64,000 bases of DNA, taken from NCBI GenBank assembly GCA_028023455.1, contig JAQFVV010000017.1, positions 6,420,098-6,484,097 of the forward strand, written 5' to 3'. Shown here piece after piece: positions 22,083 to 33,612 of the stretch (position 1 is the first letter of the stretch; the number at the start of each line of letters is the position of its first letter). The notes beneath the pieces are model-generated. The model searched no databases and was not told where the DNA came from. It worked only from the letters and a program-made list of their open reading frames with translations. This DNA comes from Epiperipatus broadwayi (lineage: Eukaryota; Onychophora; Udeonychophora; Euonychophora; Peripatidae). The position numbers and the translations under genes were made by a program.

Positions 22083-23955
22083 ATGTTTAATATTTTAAAT
22101 AACCAGAATTATATTGGGAACTTGAGTTGAATTTAGTCATTTTGTACAGGATGAGTGCTGGAATATCAATATGATGAAGCTTTGAATGTTTCCTAAGTCA
22201 TGCAATGAATAATATTGATTTATCAGTAAATTTATAAAATTTCATTTTTTTCTATTCATATATTTTTATTTATATAATGATCTTGAATTATAAATAATAC
22301 CAATATTACTGAGAATTTGATTTTTAATCGTTTGTTAACTATTATGATAAAACATGTAGACAATATTTTTAATATATGTATATTTTTAAGAAAATTTTTT
22401 AAGATTTAAATGTTTCTTATTTGTGATGAAATTTGTATTTTTTGAAGCTTTCATGTTATTTTGATCAGTCTAGAATTATTAATTAAAAAGAAACTAGCAT
22501 TAATTTAAAAGTATCTTAGCTGTATATTCATATATTTCTAATATTGTAGACTTGAATGAGAACTAATTGGATTTCATTAATCTTCTTTTGAATTAAGAGT
22601 TAATTTGATCACTGGTTATTCTGAAAACTCTTACACCAGCACATGTATAGTATAATTATTAAGTAGTTATACTATATAATCTGAAAATTGACCTTTTGGA
22701 ATCTTTTTTAATCTGACCAACATTATGAGAAGATATTTTAAATTTTGATGATTGACAGATTTCATTATTTTAGCATTGATCATTAACTAAAATACTATAT
22801 TAAAATATAATTTTGAATAAATTAATGTATATACATTAAAAACGAAACGTAGTATAGTAAATAAAATAACATTTTTAAAAAAAATGGCGTACTGCACTTA
22901 TTTATTTATCTCATTGATGGTGATTTTCATTTTTTTAAGTCTTTTTTAGTCAGTCACTTTGAGTTGCAAACATTTTCTAACTACTCTAATAAATTAAGAA
23001 AGAGATAGAACTTAAATTTTGTACACTATATTTTTATTATATATTATTTATATAAATGTTAAATATCAATAGGAATCTCATCATGAGAAAAATAAGAAAA
23101 CAGAATCACAAGGAAAAAAAACAACAACTAATTGGTAAACTTTTTTTTGATTACGAAGATACTTCATATTGTAAATGTATATCAAATAGATATTCAGATT
23201 AATAATTATTATTATTATCTAATCTTAATATTTTTCTTTCTGAGGTGAAGGCCTTATTAAGAATGACAGTGTTTTTGCAAGAAAATAATTGAGCTATTAC
23301 AATTTAAAGGTTGTGTGCAATGGGGAGTAAAAAGTACATTAAAGGTATGACTGTAATCTGGCAGATCTCTGGAATCAATGGTAGCAGTTTATTATGAATC
23401 AGTACATAATTTCTGGAATAATTAAAATTAGTAGTTATTAAAACTGGAATCAGAGTCATTATTCTGTTTTACTTTAAATGTTAGCATGTGTAAATGAAGG
23501 CAGTTTTTTGTTGTATATAATTATCTTTATTATAATAAATTATTTATTTCCCTTCCAAAAGTTTTTGAATTATATAAATTATTATCAATTATGCTTCGTT
23601 TTTATAGTATCAGTTTAACTTGAAATATTACTTTTGATGGTCTAAAATAGAATAATTTATTTCTGTAACATTTAGGATATATGTGTTTAAATCTTTGGTT
23701 TGATTGTAATTTAATTCTATTTATACAGTGTTGTATTATTAAACAGGTATTCTACCATTAATGCTAACTGCTTAAATTCAAACCCTTTTTCCCCACTTTT
23801 AAATCGCTGTCAAGGCATCATTAAGATATCTGCAGAATGCTATTTCCACAGCACCTATATTAATGAAAAAATTGGATTGTCAAAGAATTACATTAAAATC
23901 TAAATGCTGTGATATTTGACTGCTATTTGAATGCATATAATTTTATGTTAAAAAT
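22083..23955. other. No gene seen
   Basis: A+T-rich, with no domain-like stretch that holds together across more than a few codons and no terminal repeats. Confidence 0.45.
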
Positions 23956-23958
23956 TCA

Positions 23959-24024
23959 GGTAGTTGTACCGACTGTGTCATGCAGCCGATATCTGTTTTT
24001 GCATGACAGATCGGTACAACTACC
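23959..24024 (+). ncRNA. Candidate microRNA-like hairpin
   Basis: A 66-nt near-perfect hairpin. Its 14-bp outer stem pairs GGTAGTTGTACCGA (23959-23972) with its exact complement at 24011-24024. A small 3/2 internal loop follows, then a 9-bp inner stem (TGTCATGCA with its complement, up to 24000) and a terminal loop of about 15 nt. Size, stem length and the single small internal loop fit a Drosha/Dicer substrate. The stem is far more G+C-rich than its surroundings. I recognise neither arm as a known miRNA family. A short MITE or a stem of some other RNA is equally possible. Confidence 0.4.
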
Positions 24025-24227
24025 ATTAAATCATTTCCTTTAATTGGCATCGAAAAAGGAAAATTATATTCTTATAAATTAAGTGAACTCTTAAGTTATA
24101 TAAATTTCCCAACTATATGCACTATCCCAAAATAAAAAAAAATTATGATTCTATACTTAATCTTCAGTAAAAAATGAAATGGATAAATTTTGTAGGGCGA
24201 TAGCTTGTAATGTCAGATTGCTGAATC

Positions 24228-26640
24228 CATTTTCTCCGACTCTAGCCTCAGTTTTCTTCATCACCCCCCACATACTTCTTTATTTTATTCATCCATCTCA
24301 TATGTGGTCTCTTTCTAGATTTTTTACAATCTCTTGGAATGCAGTTTAACATTTCAACTGTTCATTTATTATCATCTCTTCTAACAATATGTCCATCCCA
24401 ACTCATTGCAGTTTCTTAATTCTTTCAATGATGTCAGAAAGCACCTGTTTGTTTTTTTACCCATGTATTTCGTTTTTGATCTCTTCTTACTCCTAACATG
24501 CATTTCTTCATACTTCTTTGAATGGTCTGAAGTCCTTGTATTGCTCTTCTGTTAAGTATCCAAGTCTCAGATTCATCAGTAAGAACTAGTAAAACACATT
24601 TATTTAAAAACTTTCCTTTTCAAATACATAGGCATATGCCTCTTAGTATTAAGTGATTTTTACCAAAAGCACTTCAACCAAATTTATTTCTATGATTAAT
24701 TTCACCCATTATGTTTCCGTCTCTAGTAATAATCTGACCAAGATATTTGTAGTTGTTAACTTCTTCTAACTCGTTGCAATCAATCTTTATTTTCATATTT
24801 TGAGAAAATCCATTGAATATTACTTTAGTCTTTTTAACATTTACCTTTAGTCTTACTTTCTTACTTTCATCTGATAATTCTTGCAACATTTCCTGAAGCT
24901 CTAAAGTGTTATTTGTAATAAAAACAACTACATCATCTGCAAATCTATAATCTCCATTTAACTTTTATTCCTTTTTTAGTTTCCCATTTTAATCCACAAA
25001 CTACTTTTTGAAAAACTGCTATAAAATTTTTTGGAGATATGTACCCTTCTCAATGTTACTAATAACATTATGTATCCTAATTGTTGCTGTTGCATTTTTA
25101 TAAATAGTCTATAGAATATGACAATATATTGGATCTATTCTTTGATGATACTATGCTTTAATCATCAAAGAAATGCTTATAGAATCAACTGCTTTTTCAT
25201 AATCTACAAATCCAAAACATAATGGCAATTGATATTCAGCAGTGCTTTCTATAACTTTTCTCAATATTTGAATATGATCCACTGTACTAAAATTACTTTT
25301 AAATCCAGCTTGTTCTTTTGGTTGGTTGAAATCCAAAGTTTCCTATAGATGAGTTGTAATTATCTTGGTAAAAAGTTTTGTATAGAAATGATAAAAGACT
25401 GATAGGTCTGTAATTTCTAATATCTTCTTTATCACCTTTTTAAAATATTAATATTAATACTGCATTCTTTCAATCATGTGGTACATTTTTATTATTTAGA
25501 AACTTGGTATATAACTTGGCCAAATTTTTTTCTATTTCTTCACATGCTTCTTTTAAGCTATCAAGTATAATTCCATCATTATTTGGAGGTTTTCCCTTCT
25601 TCATAAATTTAATTGTATGTCTCACTTCATTTAAAATCCTGGGCAATTCAGAAGATATAATAGTTATAGGAGATACTTTTCCTTGTTCTTCATTACTATA
25701 TAATTCTTGATAGTACTCTTCTACACATTTCATGATGTCATCTCTCTTTTCAGTAATAGTTCCATATTTTTTTGTTATTGCAGAAGTTTTCTATCAATAG
25801 CAAAATGTAGTTTTACATTCTTGAGACTTTTTTCTCTTCTATAGCTTTTTTTTTTTGCTAATTCTCAATTATACTTTCTTATATCATTATTCACATCATT
25901 TTATATATATTCATATTCCTTCTTTTTCTCATAAATTGGCATCTCAGTAGAAATTTTATTGGTCAGTTGGTGCTTTTTTTGTACCAGCTATCGTTGTTGC
26001 AGTTTTTGTAAGTGTATCAGTTAACTTCCTGTTGATTTTGTTCCAATCTGAATCATGTTCAAAATCTGTTAATATTTGAAAATGATTTGCAAATTCTAAA
26101 TTAAATTCATTAGAATGTTTCTGACATTTAGGAATATTAACTGTGAATATCATTTTTCTTAATAATTTTTGTCTCTCTAATTTTGCATTAACATGTATCT
26201 TACATCTCACTAATTGATGATCATTACAATCTTGAAATACATATTTTCTGTTAATGAAGATATAATCCAGTTCTACTGTATCTTCATTTTGATGCTTCCA
26301 TGTCCATTTCTGTTTAGCATTTTTCTCAAAAAACGAATTCATAGCATAAAGTTGTTTTTTTCTGCAAACTCCACAAGTCTGTGTCCTCTCTCATTTCTAT
26401 CATCATAACTAAATTTAACTCCACAATTAATCTTTCCGAATTATCTGCATTTTGTATCTGTTATTAAGTTGAATAATTATTCTTGGGTCTCTGTCAGATA
26501 CACGATCAATCTCTAAAATATTGTCCTTCCATTTTTTATTTATAATAAATCCTACTCCATTGTTATTTCTAATGAATTTCCCCTGAATTTTGATTAAGCA
26601 GTTCAATTGAGGTAATCCTTTTCACCAAATTATTTATTTT
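24228..26640 (-). pseudogene. Broken RTE endonuclease-reverse transcriptase
   Basis: Reading the minus strand from high to low coordinates: NNNGVGFIINKKWKDNILEI and RVSDRDPRI (about 26580-26480) are endonuclease strands. WTWKHQNEDTVELDYIFINRK (about 26310-26245) and DHQLVRCKI (about 26220-26190) are the SDH-type C-terminal endonuclease motifs. Then come the inter-domain linker and RT parts: MKFMKKGKPPNNDGII (about 25620-25570), FGFVDYEKAVDSI (about 25218-25180), VNVKKTKVIF and NNYKYLGQIITRDGN (about 24850-24715). Many frameshifts and stops separate the pieces. With the copy at 1-1750 it shows that the family has an apurinic-type endonuclease N-terminal to the RT. Confidence 0.85.
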
Positions 26641-26790
26641 TGACCACTGTTATCTTTGATATGATATATTGTTGATAACACAATTTGAGGCAACTGCATG
26701 CCACAAAATCTTATTTACATTGTTCATATAAGTATGCATATTTTTGCAAAATTTAAATCTGACATTTTTTGTCATTTGTATGACCAGCAT
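24228..26790 (-). mobile_element. RTE LINE, longest copy (endonuclease to C-terminus)
   Basis: Antisense copy of the 1-1750 family that reaches further 5', into the endonuclease domain. Its 3' terminal 40-50 bp (the CTGCAGGATGAAG region of other copies) are missing at the left end. The right limit near 26790 is where endonuclease-like reading fades. Confidence 0.85.
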
Positions 26791-27337
26791 TTTATTTATC
26801 TTCAATTTATAAGGCAATCTTTACAGTTTGTTTGAAAAAAAATCATCAGTTCATTATCTCAACATTGCAAAATAAATTAATAAGCAAAATAAATCCAAAC
26901 TGCTAATCTATTATTAATGAAGAAAAAAATGAGAGGTAGTGTAAGTAAAATTGTCTGTTCCGTATTGATCCCAGCTCCGAAATCTGATCTTTATTTTTTA
27001 TTAACATGCTGAAAAGCTTAATTATTCAGTATCTTCGTAATTAGGTTGGTGAACGAAAAAAAGCCAGTATTATTTTTAAAATTTAAGTTGAAAATTTGTT
27101 GTTCTCCTTTTTGACAGTATTGTGCCATATCATTATATAGACCAAAAGATTGTCATTTCGGCAGTTATTATATAAAAAAAATATTGTTCTAATATTTAAA
27201 AAGTGTGTTTTTTTTTTTACAAGAAGCTGAAAAATAAAAATGCCTCCTGCAGCAATTTTTTTATCTGTGTTTAACACTTTCAAATGAATGAAGACAGCAC
27301 AAAAAGGCAAAACATTCTAAAGATGTTAAATAGTCAA
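26791..27337. other. No gene seen
   Basis: A+T-rich sequence between the RTE copy and a ribozyme-family fragment. Confidence 0.45.
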
Positions 27338-27545
27338 TAAAAATTAGTCATATATATCACATGATCTAATATTTTTAAGCTTGTAAATAAAATACAATGA
27401 GCTGTGCTAATTGCTCTAACAATCTTTATTGATAAATGCCAGCAAGAGGAAATATTTTAAAATCTCTATCTAGAAACCATACCCTAACCTCAGACCAGCA
27501 AGGCACTAGAGTAGTTTGAGACACTAGATCTATTCCTGCTGAACC
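27338..27545 (-). repeat. Ribozyme family 1 fragment with deleted core
   Basis: Antisense homology to family 1: the AAGCTTGTAAATAAAATACAA tail region (27378-27398), the ATTGATAAATGCCAGC block, ATCTCTATCTAGAA, then directly the TAGTTTGAGACACTAGATC lead region. The catalytic core between the lead and the cleavage-proximal GGTCTGAGG has been lost, so no ribozyme is predicted. Confidence 0.6.
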
Positions 27546-28253
27546 AGACTATCAGTTGATTTAGATCATAATATACCTTTCACTCATCTTCGCTATCATT
27601 CATTATTTGTCTATTGTATGTTGTCGGACTTTACTCGACAAGTATTAAAATTCCTGCATGATGTTAATGACAGTTTTCGCTTTTGGTAAATAATTCGCCT
27701 AGATAAAAATTTTAAATTTAGTTAAACATCATTAATATTCCTCTTTGATTACCATATTCATGCATCATATAATTTTAAACCATCTTTTTTTCTGAGCACG
27801 TGCAATATTAAATGTTAATATATATAGAAAATATTGATTAAATACTTGTCACGCTTCATACAAATGAATAAGTATATCCAAAAAGGGCAAATGATTCCAA
27901 GTTGCCAAATTATCACAGCTCTTTCAAAATCTTTATTCATCGTTCATTATTTAATGTATTTTGTCATGATTTTATATCCAATCACTAAACTCTTCTACAA
28001 TTTTAATGACAATTAGTGTTTTTTTAGATAAATATATCAATTCACATTTGAAAACAGTTGTTTATCTGCACAATGAAATGGTTTCTTTTTTATAATCTAA
28101 TGCTAAGTGCACTTTTGGTGATGTTTACCATATTCATAAAGAAGAAGGAAATCATTTTATTACATAGACAAACAAGCATTTGAAAATTTGAATTACAATT
28201 ACAAATGAAGAAAAAAAATCAATAAATATATCATTGTAAGTTTTTTCTGAGAT
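27546..28253. other. No gene seen
   Basis: A+T-rich. One 60-codon open frame (27834-28016) has no recognisable domain. Confidence 0.45.
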
Positions 28254-28260
28254 TATTTGC

Positions 28261-28376
28261 TTATTTATTTATTTTTTTAAGTGTCATAGCATCAGCCGGG
28301 ACGCGAACCCGCAACCCGGGCAACTGCCTGCAAGTGCAAGGCAGTCGCGCTGACCTCTCAACCACCAATGCAAGAC
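28261..28376 (-). mobile_element. tRNA-derived SINE, copy B
   Basis: Antisense copy of the 8708-8820 SINE. The GCATCAGCC signature, GGGACGCGAACCC (complement of the B box), a GCAGTCGCGCTGACCTCTC stretch containing the A-box complement, and the tail appear as T-rich sequence on the left. A probable short TSD, TATTTGC, lies at 28254-28260 and 28377-28383. Confidence 0.85.
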
Positions 28377-28512
28377 TATTTGCCTTTTTATTCAGTTGTT
28401 TGAATGTGATACTCTTAAATCATTTCCCAATGATACATTTAACCCTGTAACAGTGAACTTTTTTTTTTCATAAACATAAAAAGCCTAAAGCTAAACTAGT
28501 CAATAAAATAAT

Positions 28513-29285
28513 CAAAATTACCCCAAATTCATAACTAAACCCGACTAGCCAAACAAAATAAACTCTAAAACACAACCAATGGTTTCACAGTTACAAACAG
28601 ACTTCTCAAGTATAAATGTCTAAAAGGTAACAAATTTATACTAAATGTTACCACAATTCCTCTTACACATCCCACACACCTTTCTTATTAAAAGAACTTT
28701 TAAACAAGTTAATTGCTTTAGAATCATACATTCCTTTAATTACAAAGATTCTTTAATTTTTTTTATTTCATTTATTTCAAATTTGATAACCGTAGCCTCA
28801 TCAAAACTAATAGCGTTTCCTACATCTCTTTTCAAATTGCATCCAAAATATTACAGAAGAAATAAGTGTAATATTACTCAAGACTAAATGGGTTTATAAG
28901 TAATCATTAAAATCAACCATAACTTAGACAATCCCAATATCAATAAGAATCAGCAATATATCCATGAAAAGGATATAGGCTCCATTATTAATTTTGGTGA
29001 AACTAAGGTTGTCTTCTTTGAAAAAAATGAAATAAAAAGATTTAAGGAATCTTTATTATTAAAAATTTACCATTCTGAAGCAATTAACTTGTTTAAAAGT
29101 TCCTTTAATATGAAATGTGTGGGGGATGTAAGTGGAATTATGATCAATATTTATTACAAATTTGTTATCTTTTAGTTCCTTTACACTTGAGAAGTTATAG
29201 CAGTGAAATCACTGGTTGTCTCTTTCTTTGGCTAGTTTGAATTAGTTGTGAATTTGAGTTAATTTTGATTTTTCTTTTATATATA
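28513..29285. mobile_element. Head-to-head pair of Penelope-like 3' ends (family PLE-2)
   Basis: Two roughly 290-bp arms (28513-28805 and 28990-29285) are inverted copies around a spacer of about 190 bp. Each arm reads outward through a GIY-YIG-endonuclease-like C-terminal segment. The right arm (plus strand, 28987-29100) gives INFGETKVVFFEKNEIKRF and then KESLLLKIYHSEAINL. The left arm (minus strand, 28812 downward) gives ISFDEATVIKFEINEIKKIK, then after a frameshift YDSKAINLFKSSFN. The pattern I.FDE.KV..FE.N..KR...ESL is that of the region after the catalytic core in Penelope-like GIY-YIG domains. RT and the GIY-YIG catalytic part are missing. The alternative is an unrelated foldback element; agreement of the two arms at protein level argues against that. 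Confidence 0.55.
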
Positions 29286-30490
29286 TATATTCGGAAATAA
29301 AAAAACAATCGGTTTGTGTGTTCAAATGAAAATAGTTTATCACATATCTTTATTAAATATGTATATCTTCAGAATTAGTAATTATTTTTAAAATAAAAAT
29401 ATTTAAATTGTTAAAGATAATAAAAAATGTATTTAAAGATTCTATTTATGAAGTGAATGTTGTAAAGGCAAAAATTCTATGATATGTTTACACCTACAAA
29501 TATTAAATGTTATATTTAAGTAAAAAGAAAACAACAATAATAAAAATACTTTTAATCTCTTTGGCTATATATTAGCCAAGCCAGGAATGGTATTTTTCCT
29601 AAATTATTTATTTCTATTAAAAAAAAAAAATGTAACTAAAATATAATAGTTTAATATGTGTACACTTATGAGTTTCAATTAATTCTAATATCATTGCATA
29701 TCTGAGGAAACTTGGGAGGCACTCTAATGAATGTATCAGTACCTCTATGAGATGAGGTAATTTCAAAATTCCTATGGAAGAATTAATATTATTCTGACAT
29801 GGAAAATAGGGAGCAAAATTAAAATAATTTCACATAACTATAAATTTTTTATGAAGTAGTATATTGATCTTTAACTAAATTTAAAATCCTTTAAGTTTAA
29901 AATATATCTGGACTAATAAATATAATAATCTCTAGATTGATAAATAATTATTTGTAACCTTGATATATTTATCTTTTAGGATAATAAACATCACTAAAGT
30001 TATAAAGGGAGTATTATTACCAGATTAAAGTATGATAAAATAGATAAAGTATTGATGATTATTGTGTGTAACAAGGATATGATGACCTGGGCAAATGGTC
30101 AAGCATAAAATGAATCTTCAGAGCTATTTGGTGTTTTCTGATTTTTTTATTTATTTGCTTGAAAGAGTGATAAATTTTTTTTTTAAGTATATTTAATACT
30201 GTTTATATGTTGGGGGGAGATATTTTTAAAATGTCTTGCATGTATATATGTTATAAAAAAAGATCTGTTGACTTAATTTAATGTCCATATATTGTACCGG
30301 TCAGATTTTTATGTTCATTCACCAAGACTTAGAATCTGAGTGAAAGTACCTTAAACCAATCATGCTCGAGTTACACAGGTCAGGGGCAATCATGAATTTG
30401 CCCTATTTTCCCATTCTCTAATTCATAACTTTATGAACAACACCTCTGCTGATTGCAGATGAATTTCATTTATTCCAGTCCCGGAGACAC
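29286..30490. other. No gene seen
   Basis: A+T-rich, with AT dinucleotide runs at 29279-29290 and an A tract near 29620. No domain or inverted repeat noted. Confidence 0.45.
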
Positions 30491-30514
30491 AGCGGAGAGG
30501 CATGAGATCTTCAG

Positions 30515-30665
30515 GGAAACTGATCAATTATGTACTTAATGACCCCTCATTTGATAGGAAAGCCTCCTACTTATGGTATTATATACTTATGGTATTATAT
30601 CTTGAGGGAAAATGATAAATTATGTACCTAATGACCCCTAGGAACACTTCCTACTTATGATAATA
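30515..30665 (+). repeat. Direct repeat pair with a tandem 16-mer
   Basis: GGGAAACTGATCAATTATG-type sequence followed by TAATGACCCCT and CCTCCTACTTATGGTA recurs about 90 bp later as GGGAAAATGATAAATTATG, TAATGACCCCT and CTTCCTACTTATGATA. Between them TACTTATGGTATTATA occurs twice in tandem. This looks like a local duplication with slippage. Confidence 0.65.
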
Positions 30666-30679
30666 TTTACTGAAGATAA

Positions 30680-32960
30680 GATTAGTGAAATGCAGATGGC
30701 TAGCATGATATAATGGAGAGCATTGATTATAATATACAACAATCATCCATGATGCACATGTACTAAACAACACCCAGACAAAGAATTATTGAAATCAGAA
30801 TCAGTTGCTGAATGTTTATAATACTATTAAGTTTTAATGAGGACTAGCACTTAAGTAACTACACATATATATGTTTAATAAACACAAACAATAAGCCTAA
30901 TTTACATGCGACAACATAAGTTACGTATAGTATAGGTTTCACGTAATCGATAGTGATGATTCGCATACTCAATTATAAATTTATCACTGTGCATTACAAA
31001 ACCTGTATTACAATGGTATTAAAGAGTGTGCAAATAGAAATCTAACATTTACATAAGGTATAACAGATAACCACGAAAATGTGGCTTAATATAGTAATTG
31101 AGAAAAGATATCAAATTTATATTAGATTTACAATGTTAATGCTATGATAGAGAATACGAAGAATTAATGGCCATTATGAAGCATGTACACAAAATACAAT
31201 CTTATATATACAAAATCATTTTAAATTAAGGTTCACATTATCATTACGATGAGAATATGTTTAAAAAAAAATATTACAAACTTTTATTAGATTAACAATC
31301 ATATATTAGATCAATCATAAAATAAGACCTAATCATTTACTCTCGTATTTAATTGAATAGCTTGACTTGATAGAAATAACTAATTGCTATTTACTAGCAT
31401 ATTAAAGGTTGTTTAAATGAGAAGGTGGGTTACTTAAATTAGCTTTACCATGATATTTCTTATACGTACTAATAATAATAAAGCTAGAATGATTTACTAA
31501 AATTACAGCATTATAGATATAGTACGAGAATAATCATAAGAAATTACGTTGCTGAGACAATAACAATAGAAACATTTTTTTATTTTTCTTCGGACTGAGA
31601 GGCTTCATCATTTGTTAATGAGTGCGAACATCCACCTGCCCACATGACAGGGCGGTATTTGGAGAAGTGGTTGGTAGAGGATGCCGTGGTTTGAGTTTTC
31701 TAGTGTTATCCCATGCAGAGCCTCACTACAACCTAACATCGTCCTGGGGTCGGTAATCCGGGGCCTCTGGAGATTAGTTATGACAAAGCAGTAATACGAA
31801 ACTTCATAATGCTATCATGAGTGAGCAATGCTAAAATAAGGATCAGGTCCTTGATGACACTGACATGTCAACTAAAGCCCTACTAAATTAATAATATCTA
31901 ACATAATGACATGATGGAAAGTAATCCATCCTTAAAGGTATACACATGATTTTGAATAATGATTAGAATGTCAAAACTAGAAGGGTGACAAATATTGTTC
32001 CGTTCATTAAACGAACCCAGCTATGCTTAACGGTTACAATAATTATATAGCCAAATTATAACACTTGATGGCGTGACAAATAAATGATTGATTATGAACA
32101 AAAAAGTGAGGTCACTAACTCTACTTTAAAGAATATAAAATATAGCTCAACCAATAGTGTAAACATGAAGAAATTGGCATCATGGATGACAATTTTATAG
32201 TCTGCCATGAAACACATTTAACCATCAACAAGATTATTCAATCGAGCGAACCTTCATTTAGTAAGAAAACTTACAATGGAAGATTTAAGTATCCCATAAT
32301 ATCGGGACAAAGAATAAAATAACAAAGGGTCACTAGACAGTCATTAGCATATCAAAACCAAATTTAATTGCAATACATAATTAAAATAAAATAAAAATTA
32401 AGTTTGTTGCACTGACACAATAAAGACGTAAATGGTGCAAGAAACCTAAAAGATATAGTTATAGATTAGATTCACTAAGTTGTGCTCTTATGTTTTATAT
32501 AAAGAGAAAGTCATAAGTTTAACTATAATTATTAGAATTAGCAATATATCACCAGTTATTAGATGTGCAGAGAGTTACATTATAATTGAAAACAAAATTA
32601 TAGCTAAATGAAATGAGGTCAATAGTTCATTTTAATGGCCTAGACAGGATTGCTTGCTGACGACTTGACAGTCATACAGCCTTAATATTGATGATTAATA
32701 AAACATGGAAAGCACAATTACCAACATGGAGTTCAGGTGAAATAATGGTTAGTATCATTCAAAAATTAGTCTCATCAAGCCAGTTCTCAAGTAAAGATAG
32801 TATGGTAGCGTAGAGGTATGGAGACGATCTTGGAAAGACCAGGAACGTGAATTTCTTCCCTCTACTCACAAATCATATTATCAAAAATTTGAGTGACATG
32901 GATTCGGTTAGCAACACTTCTCTTAAAATAAAGTTTCTCCTTTTTTTCCCGCTCAAATTT
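30680..32960. other. Gene-free block of distinct texture
   Basis: Across about 2.3 kb there is no open frame of 60 codons or more and there are unusually few homopolymer runs compared with the flanks. Sequence complexity is higher, with a less A+T-rich patch at 31600-31780. Around 32806-32860 a tRNA-like word (TGGTAGCGTAGAGG) occurs without a proper B box. I cannot assign the block to any element. An old non-coding repeat or a long non-coding transcript are both possible. Confidence 0.35.
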
Positions 32961-32969
32961 GGCTGTATT

Positions 32970-33255
32970 TATATGCTAGCAATCTTCACATGATCACCAT
33001 TTTTTATGCTTGCTCATAACTTATTAAAACAGACAAAATTCTCCATACAGTAGTGCCACTCAGTGCAAGCCAGAGTCTGGGGATATTGGATGAATAGGCA
33101 CTAGATAGGGTTTTATGCACGTCTTCTGGCATCTATTGATTACTCTGGCTTGAACTGAGTATCACCACTGATTGGAGAGTTTTGCCAGTTTTAATAACAG
33201 TTATGAGCAAGCATATGAGATGGTGATCATGTGATGTTTAGTGGTTTAATACCAA
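32970..33255. repeat. Ribozyme family 2 hairpin copy
   Basis: An inverted repeat whose outer arms pair from about 32975 to 33250 (ATGATCACCAT, TGCTTGCTCATAAC, ATTAAAAC and CTCTCCATACAGTAGTGCC are all found in complement on the right). The left arm is only the family's 3' tail (minus strand). The right arm (plus strand) begins at about 33074 with AGTCTGGGGATATTGG, which is within a few bases of the ribozyme cleavage point, and runs to the family end and tail. Confidence 0.7.
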
Positions 33256-33284
33256 TCCTGCCTAATAGAATAGTGGCGGCTATG

Positions 33285-33612
33285 GTTATTAAAGAACCAA
33301 AGACACCAAAATGTATGGGTACTGAATTGAGTTCAGACTTGTATGATTATTTAAGCTAATGAACTTGGATTGTGTTTTCAATTTTATTCTCATAGTTTTG
33401 TAGTTAAACAAAGATAAAAGTAGGCTGCTGGAGGGTTGCATTAGATCCTAAGATTTAGGTGCTGTGCTCTCAGATCTAAAGCTCTTCACTGACGAAAGCC
33501 ACAAGCTAGAACCTGGTCTGGGGATATTGGCTGAGCAAGCACTAGATAGGGAGTTTATACCCAAGCCTTGACTTGCACTGAGTGGCACTACTGTATGGAG
33601 AGTTTAACTGGT
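33285..33612 (+). repeat. Ribozyme family 2 copy, near full length
   Basis: Sense copy of about 328 bp. AAAGAACCAAAGACACC and GAATTGAGTTCAGAC lead in. GCTGGAGGGTTGCATTAGAT follows, then the ribozyme (33484-33523), GGCACTACTGTATGGAGAG and the family end. Together with 32970-33255 it makes a compound array of the family. Confidence 0.8.
33484..33523 (+). ncRNA. Hammerhead ribozyme in family 2, plus strand
   Basis: CUGACGA is at 33489-33495. The stem-II hairpin AAGC/GCUA has a five-base loop (33496-33508). GAA (33509-33511) lacks one A of the expected GAAA. Stem III is built from the two CC/GG halves around U (33512-33517), followed by C17 at 33518. UGGGG (33519-33523) pairs with CUUCA (33484-33488): A-U, C-G, U-G, U-G, C-G. 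The single missing A probably inactivates it, but all the helices are present. Confidence 0.65.

Noticed and set aside
28645-28887. 80-codon plus-strand frame
   Set aside because: Antisense to the left arm of the PLE-2 inverted pair; the minus strand carries the protein-like signal.
32806-32860. tRNA-derived SINE at TGGTAGCGTAGAGG
   Set aside because: The expected B box is too degraded (AACGTGAATTTC) and no TSD or tail was found.
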